Assembly (NCBI RefSeq): GCF_036898095.1
Contig: NC_090729.1
Coordinates: 73,989,081-74,053,080 of the forward strand
Source of the DNA: Palaemon carinicauda
Lineage: Eukaryota > Arthropoda > Malacostraca > Decapoda > Palaemonidae
Direction of reading: 5' to 3'
DNA length: 64,000 nucleotides
The notes under the pieces are model-generated. The model saw only the letters and a list, made by a program, of their open reading frames with translations. It was not told the DNA's origin and did not search any database. Shown piece by piece: positions 21,808-33,620 of this stretch; within the stretch, counting starts at the first letter, position 1; each line of letters begins with the position of its first letter. The position numbers and the translations under genes are program-made.

Positions 21808-23515
21808 TCCTTTTCATAGCACTTGCTTGTTCACACTTGTGTTTTTCACTGCGGTGTATTTCGGTGCTTACCCAGGATTCTACTGTCTCCCCATCTAAGT
21901 TAAGTACCAGATCTATGAGTTTTGAGTCTTTGGAGGTAGCCTTACCCTTATTTTTATTTCTATCACAGTTTTTATTGTTTACCATTCGTCGCCCCCGCTT
22001 CGCGGCCGCCATGCTGGCTGGCTACCTCCTTTCACTCGTTCTTAACGCCTTACAATTAGTCTTCTATACTGATTGTTTTTTGTTTCGAACCTTTTCGCTG
22101 GGTATTATCACCGATCACACCCTGTGTTATATTATTATTACATTATTATGATACGTGTTACTGTATTATGATATTATACTACATATCATAGTTTTGATCT
22201 TAGGTTGGCATGCCTGCTCGCCTTCGGGCACCCCTCTAGTTGGTTCCTTCGCGTAATTGTGTTTTTTACCCAGTGTTTTTTATCTTTACCACCTAGTTAT
22301 TTTGCTTTAGTTTGAGTGGGACTCTCGCGAGGCAGTTTCAGTTTTAATTATTTGTGTTATCCTACCGATCGGCATCTACCCGATAGAGTGTTATGTTGGC
22401 CCCCCTGTCCAGCTCGGTACTTACCCGCGCTGGAGGGCTCGGCTCGTTATTCTCCTGCCTCTTTCCCCTGCATCCCTCTCTTACTATCTTATTTTAGCTG
22501 CATGCCTTACCTAGTTCATTATATCATTTTATTTTACTTTATTCATTTATCCGTTTATGATCATTCCGTTGTTATTTTCATGGTTCGTCGGCCAGGCTGG
22601 TACGCCTGGTCTCCCTATCCCACGTGATCTCCTCCTGCCCCTTCATTGGCTTGTTCTCGCTGCATCCTCCTGTCCACCATCGGGGTATGACCCCCCCACC
22701 TACCCCATCCCCACTCCAGGGATACCTCTCATCTCTATGAGACAGGAGTCTGCTGTTTTGCCTTACAGGTTGAGTCCTCTCGTTCCCCAATCCCCCCCCA
22801 GGTACCTACTGACTCCTCCCACCGTTGGAGCCGAGAACACTAGCAAGGCTTGTTATCTTATTTACGCTCACTCCCTTCCCTTTCGTAGCCATTTTTTCTC
22901 CGCCGCTCTGATTAACCATCGATCGGCTGGGGAGATTTCAGCTATGCTTTGGGTTTTTTCAGCGTGATTCCCTCCGTGACGTTCCGCACCCCATGGGACC
23001 CAGTCAATAGGATTCCCCCGTGACGTTCCGCATCCCACGGAACCCACACGATGTTAGCCCTATTTTTATTAGCAAGGAATTCTGTAAGTTTTAGCTTTAG
23101 AGCTTTGTCGAGTTTTGGGTTTTTGCATTGTTAAGGTCCTTGGACCGGCGGTGAGTCTCTGACTCTCCCCCTCCTCCCCCCCTCACCATTTTGACCCGCC
23201 TACCCCGGTAGGCTAGCGGTGACCCCTGGGTCTACCTCAGTTGTCTCCCCGGAGCCAACAGTATAACCATTACCCATATCATTATATTATTGTATTCTAT
23301 ACTCGACGATGCTCTTTTTTGAATGATCATAGCTATACGGATTTGACTTATTTGCATTTTACCTTTACTAAGTGTTTTCTACCGATTACTTTAACGGTTT
23401 AGAATGTTATTCTTAGTCCTAGCCCGGCTGATGCTGGTTTATTTTTAGTACCCGGAGTCCCCGGGCTCCCCTTGGGACCCTTACCTACTATGGGATACTT
23501 ATGTATATTTTACAG
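21808..23515 (+). other. DIRS-C 5' untranslated region
   Basis: No convincing gene. Pro/Tyr-rich frames (22316-22627, 22557-22967) have no domain and are not called. It ends in a TATATTTTACAG acceptor-like site at 23515, directly before Gag. Confidence 0.5.
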
Positions 23516-23530
23516 GTGGTCCGCTGTAAG

Positions 23531-25835
23531 ATGACAGCCTGTGCGGCGGTACTTCAACAAGCGTGCGGCCACGACGTGTGTAGGTCGCACGCCCACTGTG
23601 CTGTCCTAGTGGATGACTTGACCGTCTGGCATCCAGACAACTGTGAAGTCTGCTATAAGCTGGTCTCAACGCTCACCTCGGACTCGGTAGGTGAAACTGC
23701 CGTTACTATCTAGATTTACATAGTTTTAATCTTTGGCATTTCCTGTTATTTCCACTGTATCCTCTGATCGAATGATCCTGTTTATCACAACCTACATGTT
23801 TACACTTCCCCCGTCGAAGTCACTTGCCACTAGTAACGGTCTATTCTCTTTCAGAGCTCCCAGTCTTCTAAGACCTCAGCCCTGGCGACCCTTAAGGTCT
23901 GGGTTGGCGGGTTCGCCCGCAACGTTAAGGCTAAGAAGCCTTACATACTGTCCGAAGAGCGGTGCAACCTCATATACCCCAACGCTAAGACCTCGGCTGC
24001 GGTCCTTAAGGATGTGGCGGACTCCATCATCGCTGAAATCACCGAAGTCTTGCTCTTAGCTGAAGACCAGGAGGTGATGGGTGAAGCCATAGTAGAGGAC
24101 GTCGCGGCTATTAACCTCGACAGAGAACCTATAGCCCTCGACGAACCGGAACTAGGTAGGGAGGTAGGTGAGGCAGGTGGGTCCCGGGCTAAGATTCCTC
24201 TCCTTAGCCCGACTTTCTCTTCTTCTTCTGCTCATTCTTCTTTTCAGGGCCTGCCGGGGAAACACGGGGCTGACGGCAGGCCTCGTCCGGTTACCCTGAA
24301 GGTTAAGGCTCAACGCAGGCCTTTGCTGAAGACCCGTAAGTCTTCCAAATCCCCGATGTCTGTCAAGACTTCTTCTTCTAGAGTCCCCAAAGACTCAGCT
24401 GTCGCATCTTCGTCTTCTCATGGGTCGAGAACGAAGACAGCCTCCACAACCATCCCGGTGGCTTCCTTTGACCCAGACGCTTTTTCTAACAAGCTTTTAA
24501 CTCAGATCGGGTCCATGATGTCGTCCCTCACTGAGAGGATGCAGAACAATGAGAGCCTAGTGGAGAGCCTCATGCGTTCAGGGCTGCCGCAACAGCAGCA
24601 GTACGCCATCCCGGACGCCTCCAAGCTCCCAGAGTTCACGAAGAACAACCCATGGAGAATGGCTCTGCACTCTCCTTTCAAAGATGGCATGCTGACCATC
24701 GAGGGATGTGGCACCTGGTCGATCGAGGACTTAGAGTTCTACCCGCCGGGCCTCCAATTCCCCTTCCCCGGTTTTGCTCGTTTGACTGAGGAAGCTCTTG
24801 TTCGGCTAGATAAAGTCCCCAAGGAGACGGTAATCTACCCGAAGGAGCAGGCCCAGTCTACCTGGGTTCGAACACTGAATGAGTGGGAATGTGTGAACAC
24901 CATGCTCACACCCCACAAGAACTCCTACACAATGTTTGTGGTAGATGAGCAAACCCCCACTCCGTGCGTCACCAAGATGATGGACCTAGCCCATCAGGCC
25001 ATCAAGGAGGGCAAACCGTTACCGCAACTGCGGGAAACGGACCTGACCTCCCTCCTGTTCCCGGGAGACCACGAGTGTTGGCATAACGCCCCAGCCACCT
25101 TCACGACAGGCAAACTGAGCGCTGACTGTGCCTCCACACAGTTTATCAAGCATCTTCCCAGGCTTCCGGACTCTTTGATCCGCCTCGAGTTCGAAGCCCG
25201 GACCAGACTCAGCAGGTCTATTAATTCAGCTACAATGGCTGAGATGACCGCCATAATGTACGAGGAGGAACCCCTCTTTAAGGTTTTAACTAAGTCTCTA
25301 CTTCAGACTCTGCTGGCCGATGCGTACGACTTCCTTGCAGCCAGACTTCGTTGCCGGAGACACGTCTTGTCTGAGGCTACCATCAGACATGAGCCTAACA
25401 GGCTCATTAAAGCCCAGGGTAAACCAAAGCCTCAAGGTTAGGTGGGGCCTAGTCCCCAAGCGGAAGTTTGAGCCACCTGGCACCCCTGCTCGAGGCAGGA
25501 AGAGGTTGAGGCCCTTCCATTCCTCTCAAAGTCAGCAACCACTTCAGTTGGTTCAAACCATTCCAGTGTCACAAGGTAGCCAGCCTTCTACTTCGAAGGG
25601 ACATCCTCAACAGCAATATGTGCTGGTCCCTCAGGCTCAGGTAGCAACGACCTCGTATGCTACCTCCCCTGCCTTTAACCCCGCTTACGAAACCCAAGGT
25701 GCCTTCCAGGGTTACCAACGCGCCAGAGGCTCAGGTGCGAAGGGTGCCTTTCGTAAGAGGGGTAGCAGAAGGGCTTTCACCCGAGGCAAAGGGTTCCGCG
25801 GAGGCCGAGGAGGCAAATCATCAACAACCCATTGA
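23531..25835 (+). pseudogene. DIRS-C Gag, two exons, one frameshift
   Basis: The ATG at 23531 was chosen because it follows the 3' splice site at 23515. Exon 1 (23531-23686) encodes the Cys/His module: MTACAAVL, CGHDVCRSHAHC, then VWHPDNCEVC. A 168-bp intron (GTAGGT donor at 23687, CTTTCAG acceptor ending 23854) joins in phase to exon 2, SSQSSKTSALATLKVWVGGF, which aligns with the unspliced Gag of E/F. The central domain includes WRMALHSPFKDGMLTIEG and CRRHVLSEATIRHEPNRLIK. A frameshift near 25425-25440 moves the Gln/Arg/Gly-rich tail (RKRGSRRAFTRGKGFRGGRG) to the frame ending at UGA 25833-25835. Confidence 0.82.
23687..23854 (+). other. Probable spliceosomal intron in DIRS-C Gag
   Basis: It starts GTAGGTGAAACT and ends CTATTCTCTTTCAG. 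Removing it restores a continuous frame whose protein aligns across the junction with E/F Gag, while reading through it meets a stop at about 23711. The family members E and F have no interruption here. Confidence 0.75.
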
Positions 25836-27650
25836 AGTTCCTCGGGTAGGGGGAAGACTCTACGTCTTTCGGAATCGTTGGAAGTTCAGCAATTGGGCTT
25901 TCAGCATAATTTCCAAAGGTCTGGGGTGGAGTTGGATAGAAGGGACCCCTCCACCAACCAGTTTCCATCAACTTCCAACGAAGGAGCTAGCCTTATATGC
26001 AGACGATCTATTGCAGAAGAACGCAATCAAAAGGGTTCATCACTTAAAATTTCAAGGTCACTTGTTCAGCGTGCCAAAGAAAGACTCAGACAAGCGAAGA
26101 GTAATCCTGGACCTGTCCCGTCTGAACTCTTATATTCGATGCGACAAGTTCCACATGTTAACCGTCTCTCAGGTGCGGACCTTACTTCCCCGTGGGGCCG
26201 TCACCACCTCTATAGATCTTACAGATGCCTACTATCACGTTCCGATAGCAAGGCATTTTCGTCCTTTCCTAGGCTTCAAACTAGGCAGCCAAGCCTACGC
26301 ATTCAAAGTAATGCCATTCGGGCTCAACATAGCGCCCAGGATCTTCACCAAACTGGCAGAGACGGTAATCCAAGAACTACAAAACCCAGGGAATTCAAAT
26401 AGTAGTCTACCTGGACGAATGGCTCATCTGGTCAGACAACATCGAGAACTGCCTCACGGTAATAAACAGAGTGTTAAACTTCCTTCAACAGTTGGGGTTC
26501 CAGGTCAACTTCGAAAAATCCTGCCTGGTCCCGGAGACCAAGTTTCAGTGGCTGGGGATTACAATGTGATCTACGTTCTCATACGCTATGTCTCCCCAAG
26601 GCCAAGAGGGCGGAAATAGCAAAGAAAACGAGACGTTTTCTCAAGGACAAATTGATGTCCAGGAGAAATCAAGAGAGAATCCTGGGCTCCTTGCAGTTCG
26701 CTTCCGTGACAGATATTGTCCTGAAGTCCATACTGAAAGACATAAACCGAGTATGGCGCTCCAGGGCAACCGGGAAGTATCGAGACAAAAGAGCTCGACT
26801 TCCACCTATTCTGAGAAAGAGACTTCGGCCATGGACAAAGGTCAAAAGTCTGGCAAAGTCAGTCCCCTTACAATACCCGGCCCCAGGACTCGTCATTCAC
26901 AGGAAGGTCCAGGGACTATGGTCGACTGTATTCCGGCAACTCCATATCAATGTCCTAGAGGCCATGGAAGTATTCCTTACTCTAATGGCAGTATTCCTTA
27001 CTCTAAAACGACTGACCCCAGCCAAGAACCAACATATCAGACTAGTTCTAGACAGCGCAGTCATAGTCCACTGCATAAACAGAGGAGGCTCCAAGTCCGC
27101 CCACATAAATCATGTCATGTTGGCAATATTTTCCATGGCAGCATCGAACCAGGGGCATCTGTCGGCAGTCCATCTAGCGGGGGTGCGGAATGTAGTGGCG
27201 GACGCACTTTCGAGGACAACTCCGCTGGAGTCGGAATGGTCACTGGATCTACAATCATTCAAATGGATCTTATCTCAGGTCCCGGGTCTCCAGGTAGACT
27301 TGTTTGCAACAGAGTCCAACCACAAACTAGAATGTTACGTAGCCCCCAACCTGGACCCTCAGGCTTATGCCACAGACGCAATGTCGTTAGATTGGAACAC
27401 TTGGAAGAAGATTTACTTATTCCCTCCAATAAATCTGTTGATGAAAGTGTTGGACAAACTCAAGATTTTCAGAGGCCTGGTGGCTCCAGTAGCTCCCAAC
27501 TGGCCCAAGAGCAATTGGTTTCCCCTATTGGTGGAACTGGGTCTCCACCCTCGACAGATACCCAATCCAATACTAACACAAGTAGTACAAACTCGCAATG
27601 TGTTAGCTTCCTCAAGAATTCAGAATGCCCTAACTTTATGGACTTCATGA
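25657..27650 (+). pseudogene. DIRS-C reverse transcriptase / RNase H / Dam-like MT
   Basis: The RT fingers read FSVPKKDSDKRRVILDLSRL. Motif A is TSIDLTDAYYHVPI and motif B MPFGLNIAPRIFTKLAE. One inserted base near 26385-26388 and another near 26565-26570 move the frame twice; between them the catalytic box reads VVYLDEWLIW (YLDE, second Asp replaced by Glu). After the second shift (frame of 26652-27650) come RNase H motifs RLVLDSAVIVHCINRGG and VVADALSRTTPLESEW. Then a Dam-like MT region follows: VDLFATESNHKLECYVAPNL, DAMSLDWNTWKKIYLFPPIN, LVAPVAPNWPKSNWFPLL. The RT is two indels and one substitution away from the family pattern. Confidence 0.85.
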
Positions 27651-28624
27651 AATTTTCAGCCCAAAAAGGTGCAGATATTGATTCCCAAAATACTCTGTTT
27701 TTGGAATCAGATAAAAGGGAATCCACCCTTCGATAATATGATTCGGCTGTTAAAAAACTTGCAAAGTTTTTAAGGGATTCAAAGGTTGAGATGATGACTA
27801 TGAATCTGACAGTAACCTTCTTCAGAACTCTCTTTGAATCAGGCCTAGCGGCCAATACAATTACTACAATTAAATCAGCCTTGAAAAAGATTTTCCATAT
27901 TGGTTTTAATATTGACCTTACGGATTCATACTTCTCGTCAATCCCAAAAGCCTGCGCCAGATTGAAACCATCAACTCGCCCTAGCACAGTTTCCTGGTTT
28001 CTTAATGATGTCCTTAAGCTGGCCTCTGACACTCTTAACGAGTCTTGCAATTACATACCATTATTAAGGAAAACCTTGTTCCTATTGAGCCTAGCTTCTG
28101 GTGCCAGAATTTCAGAACTGTCAGCTTTGACTAGAGATCCAGGTCATATTGAATTTCTCTCGTCAGGGGAAGTCCTTCTCTCCCCTGACAAAGTTTTCTT
28201 GGCTAAAAATGAGGACCCCCAGAACAGATGGTCTTCCTGGAAGATTGTTCCACTTCCTCAGGACCCATCTTTATGTCCAGTTAACACTCTGAAAGCCTAC
28301 TTAAATAGAACTTCCACGAAGTCCTCAGGGCCCTTATTCATTAGGGAAAATGGAGGAACCATTACCCTGAAAGGAATCAGGCAACAGTTTCTTTATTTTA
28401 TTAAACAGGCTAACCCTGAGTCATTCCCTCACGTCCACGATATACGAGCTGTAGCCACTTCAGTTAATTACTTTCACCACATGAACTTTGATGAGCTTAC
28501 AAAATATACAGGCTGGAAGTCCCCTAAAGTTTTTAAACGCCACTATTTAAAACCTTTGGAAGCTCTAAAATTTGCTACAGTGGCAGCAGGGAATGTGGTT
28601 CCTCCTGAAAATAATGAGTCTTAA
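25836..28624 (+). pseudogene. DIRS-C tyrosine recombinase with long N-terminal frame overlapping RT
   Basis: The frame directly after the Gag UGA is open across the whole RT gene (allowing for the same two inserted bases) up to one TAA at about 27734-27736, where E/F read CAA (STRRQYES; here STLR-stop-YDS). The YR proper follows: SGLAANTITTIKSALKKIF, first catalytic Arg in LASGARISELSAL, HxxR box VHDIRAVATS, YTGWKSPKVFKRHYL with the nucleophile Tyr. The first 600 codons are rich in Ser, Gln, Pro and Arg with no known domain. All visible catalytic residues are present, so only the TAA and the indels disable it. Confidence 0.82.
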
Positions 28625-29138
28625 TCAAAACGTCTTGCTCTATCCTCCTTCCTGCCTTACTTATTGTTCCAACTTTAGTTTTGGTTTTGTTTTACCTGAG
28701 CTACACCCTTATGGTGTATTGTTTTTTATCATACCTGTTAATAGTCTTACTCTCCCACGAGTTGATTTTTGTTATTTTACCCTTGGGGTTGTCAATTATT
28801 TTGATCTTGCATCATTAATATACAGGCTGGAAGTCCCCTAAAGTTTTTAAACGCCACTATTTAAAACCTTTGGAAGCTCTAAAATTTGCTACAGTGGCAG
28901 CAGGGAATGTGGTTCCTCCTGAAAATAATGAGTCTTAATCAAAACGTCTTGCTCTATCCTCCTTCCTCCTACCTGCCTTACTTATTGTTCCAACTTTAGT
29001 TTTGGTTTTGTTTTACCTGAGCTACACCCTTATGGTGTATTGTTTTTTATCATACCTGTTAATAGTCTTACTCTCCCACGAGTTGATTTTTGTTATTTTA
29101 CCCTTGGGGTTGTCAATTATTTTGATCTTGCATCATTA
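28507..29138 (+). repeat. 314-bp tandem duplication at the YR 3' end
   Basis: Copy 1 (28507-28820) and copy 2 (28821-29138) are nearly identical, from tacaggctggaagtccccta to gatcttgcatcatta. Copy 2 carries a 6-bp insertion (tcctac). The unit covers the last 38 codons of the YR, including the WKS box and catalytic Tyr, plus the start of the 3' UTR. Only copy 1 is joined to the rest of the YR. Confidence 0.92.
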
Positions 29139-29344
29139 TTTTACCTTGCTTTGACTGTCATCCCTTAGTTTGGGATTTTTGCTACATTTGTATTTACCAT
29201 CCTTCCAGGATGTTAGAGAGTATTTATTCACTGGATACCTTGTATGTCCTATTCTTAGAATTAAACATTGTTTTGGTATTATTTTGTCTTTAATTTACTT
29301 TCCCCTCAGGTATTGTTCCAAGTTTTGGGACCTTTTCTCTGGTA

Positions 29345-29440
29345 CAATTTCACGGAGCGGCACAGGTTGAGCCCAGAAAAGTGATTTTGATGAAGGAAAA
29401 ATCTATTTCTGGGCGAGAGACCTGTGCCGCCCAGTGAACC
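29345..29440. repeat. DIRS-C internal complementary region
   Basis: The first part (cacggagcggcacaggttga) is the reverse complement of the 5' tip. The second part (ttctgggcgagagacctgtg) is the reverse complement of the 3' tip. They meet at about 29380-29388. Confidence 0.9.
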
Positions 29441-29486
29441 CTCCCTGACTTCCCTCTCATCATGGGCCCAAAACTTGGGTGCTATG

Positions 29487-29807
29487 ACGAGTGACGTCAC
29501 TGGCGTGGGTTGGACTGTTGGTAGTAGAGCTTGGAGGTGGGTGTTGAACGGCACCGCGCTGTAACAGGGATATTGAAGAGGAGATATAAATGGTGCGAGA
29601 CCTCTGGTTGTGATTTATCACGCCCCAGTATTATTATACCGACACCTTATTAGGTGAGCGAGCTGGGTTCAACCTGGCATTCCTATGCAACTTTTTTCTC
29701 TGGTAAATTCATAGTAGTTTATACCTTAGAAATGATGTAAAAGGAGCATTTCACTGGGCGGCACAGGTCTCTCGCCCAGAAATAGATTTTTCCTTCGTCA
29801 AAATCCC
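29487..29807. repeat. DIRS-C 3' terminal inverted repeat
   Basis: Inverted partner of 21517-21807. The end near 29807 is set by the ICR. Confidence 0.88.
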
Positions 29808-30030
29808 TTATTTTGTCTGTATGATTATCAATACTTGTATTTAAAGCTAAATATAGTTACTTATAATGGCTTCAAAAACAGAGTTCCAAAAGTTCAGGTC
29901 AAGCAAACACTATCTGAGCTATACTTTCACTATAATAGTTGATTTATGATACAAGTATCTATAAAACTAATCCTTTATTTCTAAATGATTGGTTAAACCT
30001 ATTAAAACCTGATACTGTTGATAAATGATT
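29808..30030 (-). other. Residual UGP2 intron between DIRS-C and DIRS-D
   Basis: AT-rich, with no gene or repeat recognised. It is one of three short islands of non-DIRS sequence in the giant intron. Confidence 0.6.
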
Positions 30031-30352
30031 TTTTTGGGCTCAAGCCATGTCGTGCTGATGAAAGTTCCTTCATTAGTAGCTTCCTAGGTTATATGTGACT
30101 ACAGTGATATATCCCAGAGAATTTACCGAAGGTACCCAGAATTCTAACTCCTGGAGCGAATATCCCTTAAAATTCTAAGAAGGGATATCGCGTAAGGACG
30201 TAATGGCACACCTCACAGCAATCTGCACCCCAGATAGAGTTTACGTTCAAAGGGGTGTGGCAAAAATAAAAGGGGGGCCCTTCAAAGGCCATCCCCGTTC
30301 CCTACTACTATCGATAGTACAACAGCGCCCTCCCTACAATAGTGGCCACCCC
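30031..30352. repeat. DIRS-D 5' terminal inverted repeat
   Basis: Reverse-complementary to 58077-58427. It starts with a T run and gggctcaagccatgtcgt. Confidence 0.88.
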
Positions 30353-30631
30353 TTTATTTGTAGCGTTTTCGCTCGGAGGTATTTTCCGTCAATTGAATTT
30401 ATTTCGATTGGTTAAAGGATTATTATTATGCTTTCTTCATCTTCTTCCGCCTTCAGAAAGTTGAGTATCGGGTCTTTACTTTGAATATGTTTTAGCTCTT
30501 GTTTCTCAATGATATTGAGTATTTATTGTGTTTCTAGAGCTAGGTCATTACTGGAGGCGCCATGGGCGCTGTCGTTCTTAGGCATGCGTTATTTAGTTAG
30601 CGGAACGACTTCCAGTTTTTAAAATAGCCTT

Positions 30632-30986
30632 TTTTGGGCTCAAGCCATGGCGTCCTGATGGAAGGTTCCTTTTTGGTAGCTTCCTTGGGTATATAACTAC
30701 TAAGATATTCCCAGAGAATTTAACCACAGGTTATCACAGAATTCTAACTTCTGGAGCGAGTATCCTAAAGGTTTCCCTTTTAAGACATCGTATATCAACA
30801 GGGGACGCATGTATTAACGCGCCACATAGCTATCTACACCCCAAACAGAGTTAACACTTCAGTGTGTAGGGGCGGAGAATAGCTGGGAGCCATTCCACAG
30901 CTAATCTCGTTCGTGGCTACTTTTGGTACTCGAGACGTAAACAAACGGGCGCCATTGCTAAATGACGTCACGTCCGTCCTCATCCT
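30632..30986. repeat. DIRS-E 5' terminal inverted repeat
   Basis: Reverse-complementary to 47737-48120, with about three differences by eye outside the tips. Confidence 0.9.
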
Positions 30987-33264
30987 TTTGCTAGTAGCTC
31001 GCCTATCTTAGACGGATTTTCCCTACGCTCTTTTTATCAACCTGCATCTTCGTCATGTCGCTACCTTCGGCCTCGCCTTCTTCTGGAAAGTTGAGTACAA
31101 GGTTCCGGTATTGTTTAATTAAGCTCTGACCGTAAAGTAAATTTTACTTTTCGAGATAATTGATGTTTTCTGGCAGAGCTGTGCCTCGACCGGACCCGCC
31201 ATTTTATGGCGTCGTTGTTGTTCTGTATGCCTTATTTAGTTAGCCTCAACAACGTTTTCCGGCCTCATTAACTAATCGATACTATTAGTTTATTTAGTCT
31301 TCATAGCTAGGAACTTTTATATCGTGTTTTAACGCTTTATTATCGGTCATCGACTGACCCCATACCAGTTGGCTACTATAGCCCCCAGGCCAGAGCGCCT
31401 ATATCAGTGTTCATGCATGATATTTATCAGTGATCCTAGGCTTATTTATGAAGATAGTGGCATTATTTTACAATACTATTGACTGTGATGCAAGTGTTTT
31501 CGCCTTCAGGGACCATATAGGGGACAGGTTAGATAGTGTGTCTTTCTAACCTAACCTACATGTAGGACCCCTATATGCTTCCTTCATCCCCTGCCTTAGG
31601 GCATCCCCTCTGTGTAGCCTTGCTCCCCCTACCACGTAAGGGGATCAAGATCATATCAGAGTATTATATCGCCTCTCTGTCCTCCCTAAGGGAATGATCC
31701 CCCCTTAGGGTTGCGTCCGAGAATGAGGAACGGCTAGTCCTTCCTCTATTGCTGGGGCTAGGTCTCCGACCTTTCCTGCAATAGCGATACGTCTTCCATC
31801 CTTCCTAGTTCAGGATGTAACATCCCTGCTCTAGGTTAGGTTTTGGAGGGGTTAGTTCTGTTCCTTGCTGAAACGATACCCATGCACCGTTTTCAGACAA
31901 GCTGCCTTACCTTAGGCTAGGGAGAGTCCTCCCTTCCTCAGTGGCCGCTCTGGTACAGAACCCCCTCCACGGAAGACCCTTCTCTTCTCCCCTCCCCACC
32001 TATCTCTTGTATGGCCTAGCCTATACTTAGGTTAGTCTATACCCATCTGTCCCCTGTCCTACAACTCCTCCTTAGGGTGGAGTGATAGGGCTACCTTGAG
32101 CTCCTGTGTGCAGTCCGCTCTGGTACATATACCCTTCATAGTGTCCTATGGGGTTAGCCACTGGATGCGTTCTGTCTGCAGGGGTCCCCCCCCCCCCCGC
32201 TCTTGGGTGTCCCCTAGCCCTCCCTTGGGCTACCTTAGCTCCCGGTCCTCTGCGGCCCCTGCTTCTGGGTGATAGGGTCAGCCTCTATCATGGGTACACC
32301 CACTCAGGTGGGATGTCTGGGGGTCCGTGGCCGGACCCCTACATCCCTCCTTCTGTCTCTTTCACTATCCTGGTGCCGGTCCCTTGCCGCCTCCACTGTC
32401 GGTGATACCCACCTCCTACCTTGGTGACTTATCCCTTATCCTCTGGGCCGCCAGTCCTCCGTGTGCCGGGGGACTGCCGCCTGCCGCCGGCTTCCAGCCG
32501 ATGGCTCTCCCTCCTTCCTCATAGCTTGGTCGTCCGTCCACCGGCCGGCCCCCGGAGTGCCGGCATCCGCCGTCGGCAGTCCGGTTCTGCTATAACCATC
32601 CTTGTTCCTGTCACCAAGCCGGCAACCTACGGCTGCCGGAGCCGCCGCTCCCTCCGCCGGAGCTGTGCCGGCGGCCGCCACCCTGGTATTACTCTTGACT
32701 TCTATATTGTCTTCCCTAATGCCAGAAACTCTGCTGGAAGGGGCCTCTGGCGTGCCGGCGGTCTGCCGGAGCCTTCCGGAGGCGTCAAGGCGACTTGCAC
32801 CCCCTTCTACTAGCTATCATCTGATATTGATAGCCCTACACTGCAACCAGATGACTTGTTTACGTAAATGGATCGGTATCTTATTACCGTTCTATTGGTA
32901 ATCATGCTGTCTTCTTGCATATCACAGATTTCCAGCATGCTGTGTGTATCTTAGCACGGCTGGTTGCCGGAAACCGTTACCCTATGGGATCCTTTCGTCC
33001 CCTATTCTGGAACTGAGTGGCCTCAGTCCCAACCTTATATCCTTGACAATTCCCAATAGAATTCTCTCTGCCCTACGGACGTTTTATATTGAATTCTATC
33101 CTGTGCCTTCGGTCACTTCGGATTGTCCATGGATGAAGGTTACGGTAACCAGCCGGGCGGGATGCACGGAGTATGTACCTATCCTATCTCAGTCCTTCCT
33201 CTGTGCATCACACCTTTTGTCAAGTTAAAATTAATGATTAATATTAACTTTAGTTTAAGAGTCA
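30987..33264 (+). other. DIRS-E 5' untranslated region
   Basis: It is closely similar to 33640-35830 in F. It has no domain-bearing ORF. A GCCGGC-rich cluster lies at about 32450-32780 and explains the Pro/Ala/Gly-rich frames there. The poly-C run at about 32188-32200 is a possible assembly problem. Confidence 0.6.
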
Positions 33265-33266
33265 TT

Positions 33267-33620
33267 TTTGGGCTCAAGCCATGGCGTCCTGATGGAAGGT
33301 TCCTTTTTGGTAGCTTCCTTGGGTAAATAGCTACTAAGATATTCCCAGAGAATTTAACCACAGGTTATCACAGAATTCTAACTTCTGGAGCGAGTATCCT
33401 AAAGGTTTCCCTTTTAAGACATCGTATATCAACAGGGGACGCATGTATTAACGCGCCACATAGCTATCTACACCCCGAACAGAGTTAATGCTTCGGTGTG
33501 TAAGGGCTGAGAATAGCTGGGAGCCGTTCCATAGCTAATCTCATCCGTGGCTACTTCTGGTACTCGAGACGTAAACAAACGGGCGCCATTGCTTAAATGA
33601 CGTCACGACCGTCTTCATCC
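33267..33620. repeat. DIRS-F 5' terminal inverted repeat
   Basis: Reverse-complementary to 41600-41985, pairing through the shared variants acttctggtactcgag and gtgtgtaagggctgagaata. Confidence 0.92.

Larger units (their letters stand above)
21517..29807 (+). mobile_element. DIRS-C: nearly complete DIRS-like retrotransposon
   Basis: The inverted repeats at 21517-21807 and about 29487-29807 share blocks such as cgctcacctaataaggtgtc and the ggtataataatactggggcg segment. The ICR at about 29347-29437 is complementary to both tips. The internal order is 5' UTR, Gag (with an apparent intron), RT/RNase H/MT, YR. It is damaged by a few single-base indels and a stop. The family differs from D/E/F at protein level but shares the same gene architecture. 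Confidence 0.92.

Noticed and set aside
22316..22967. Tyr/Pro-rich plus-strand ORFs before DIRS-C Gag
   Set aside because: No domain, low complexity, upstream of the splice acceptor; treated as 5' UTR.
32148..32901. Overlapping Pro/Ala/Gly-rich ORFs in the DIRS-E 5' UTR
   Set aside because: They read through GCCGGC repeats, occur in several frames and on both strands, and the corresponding F frames are not conserved in phase.
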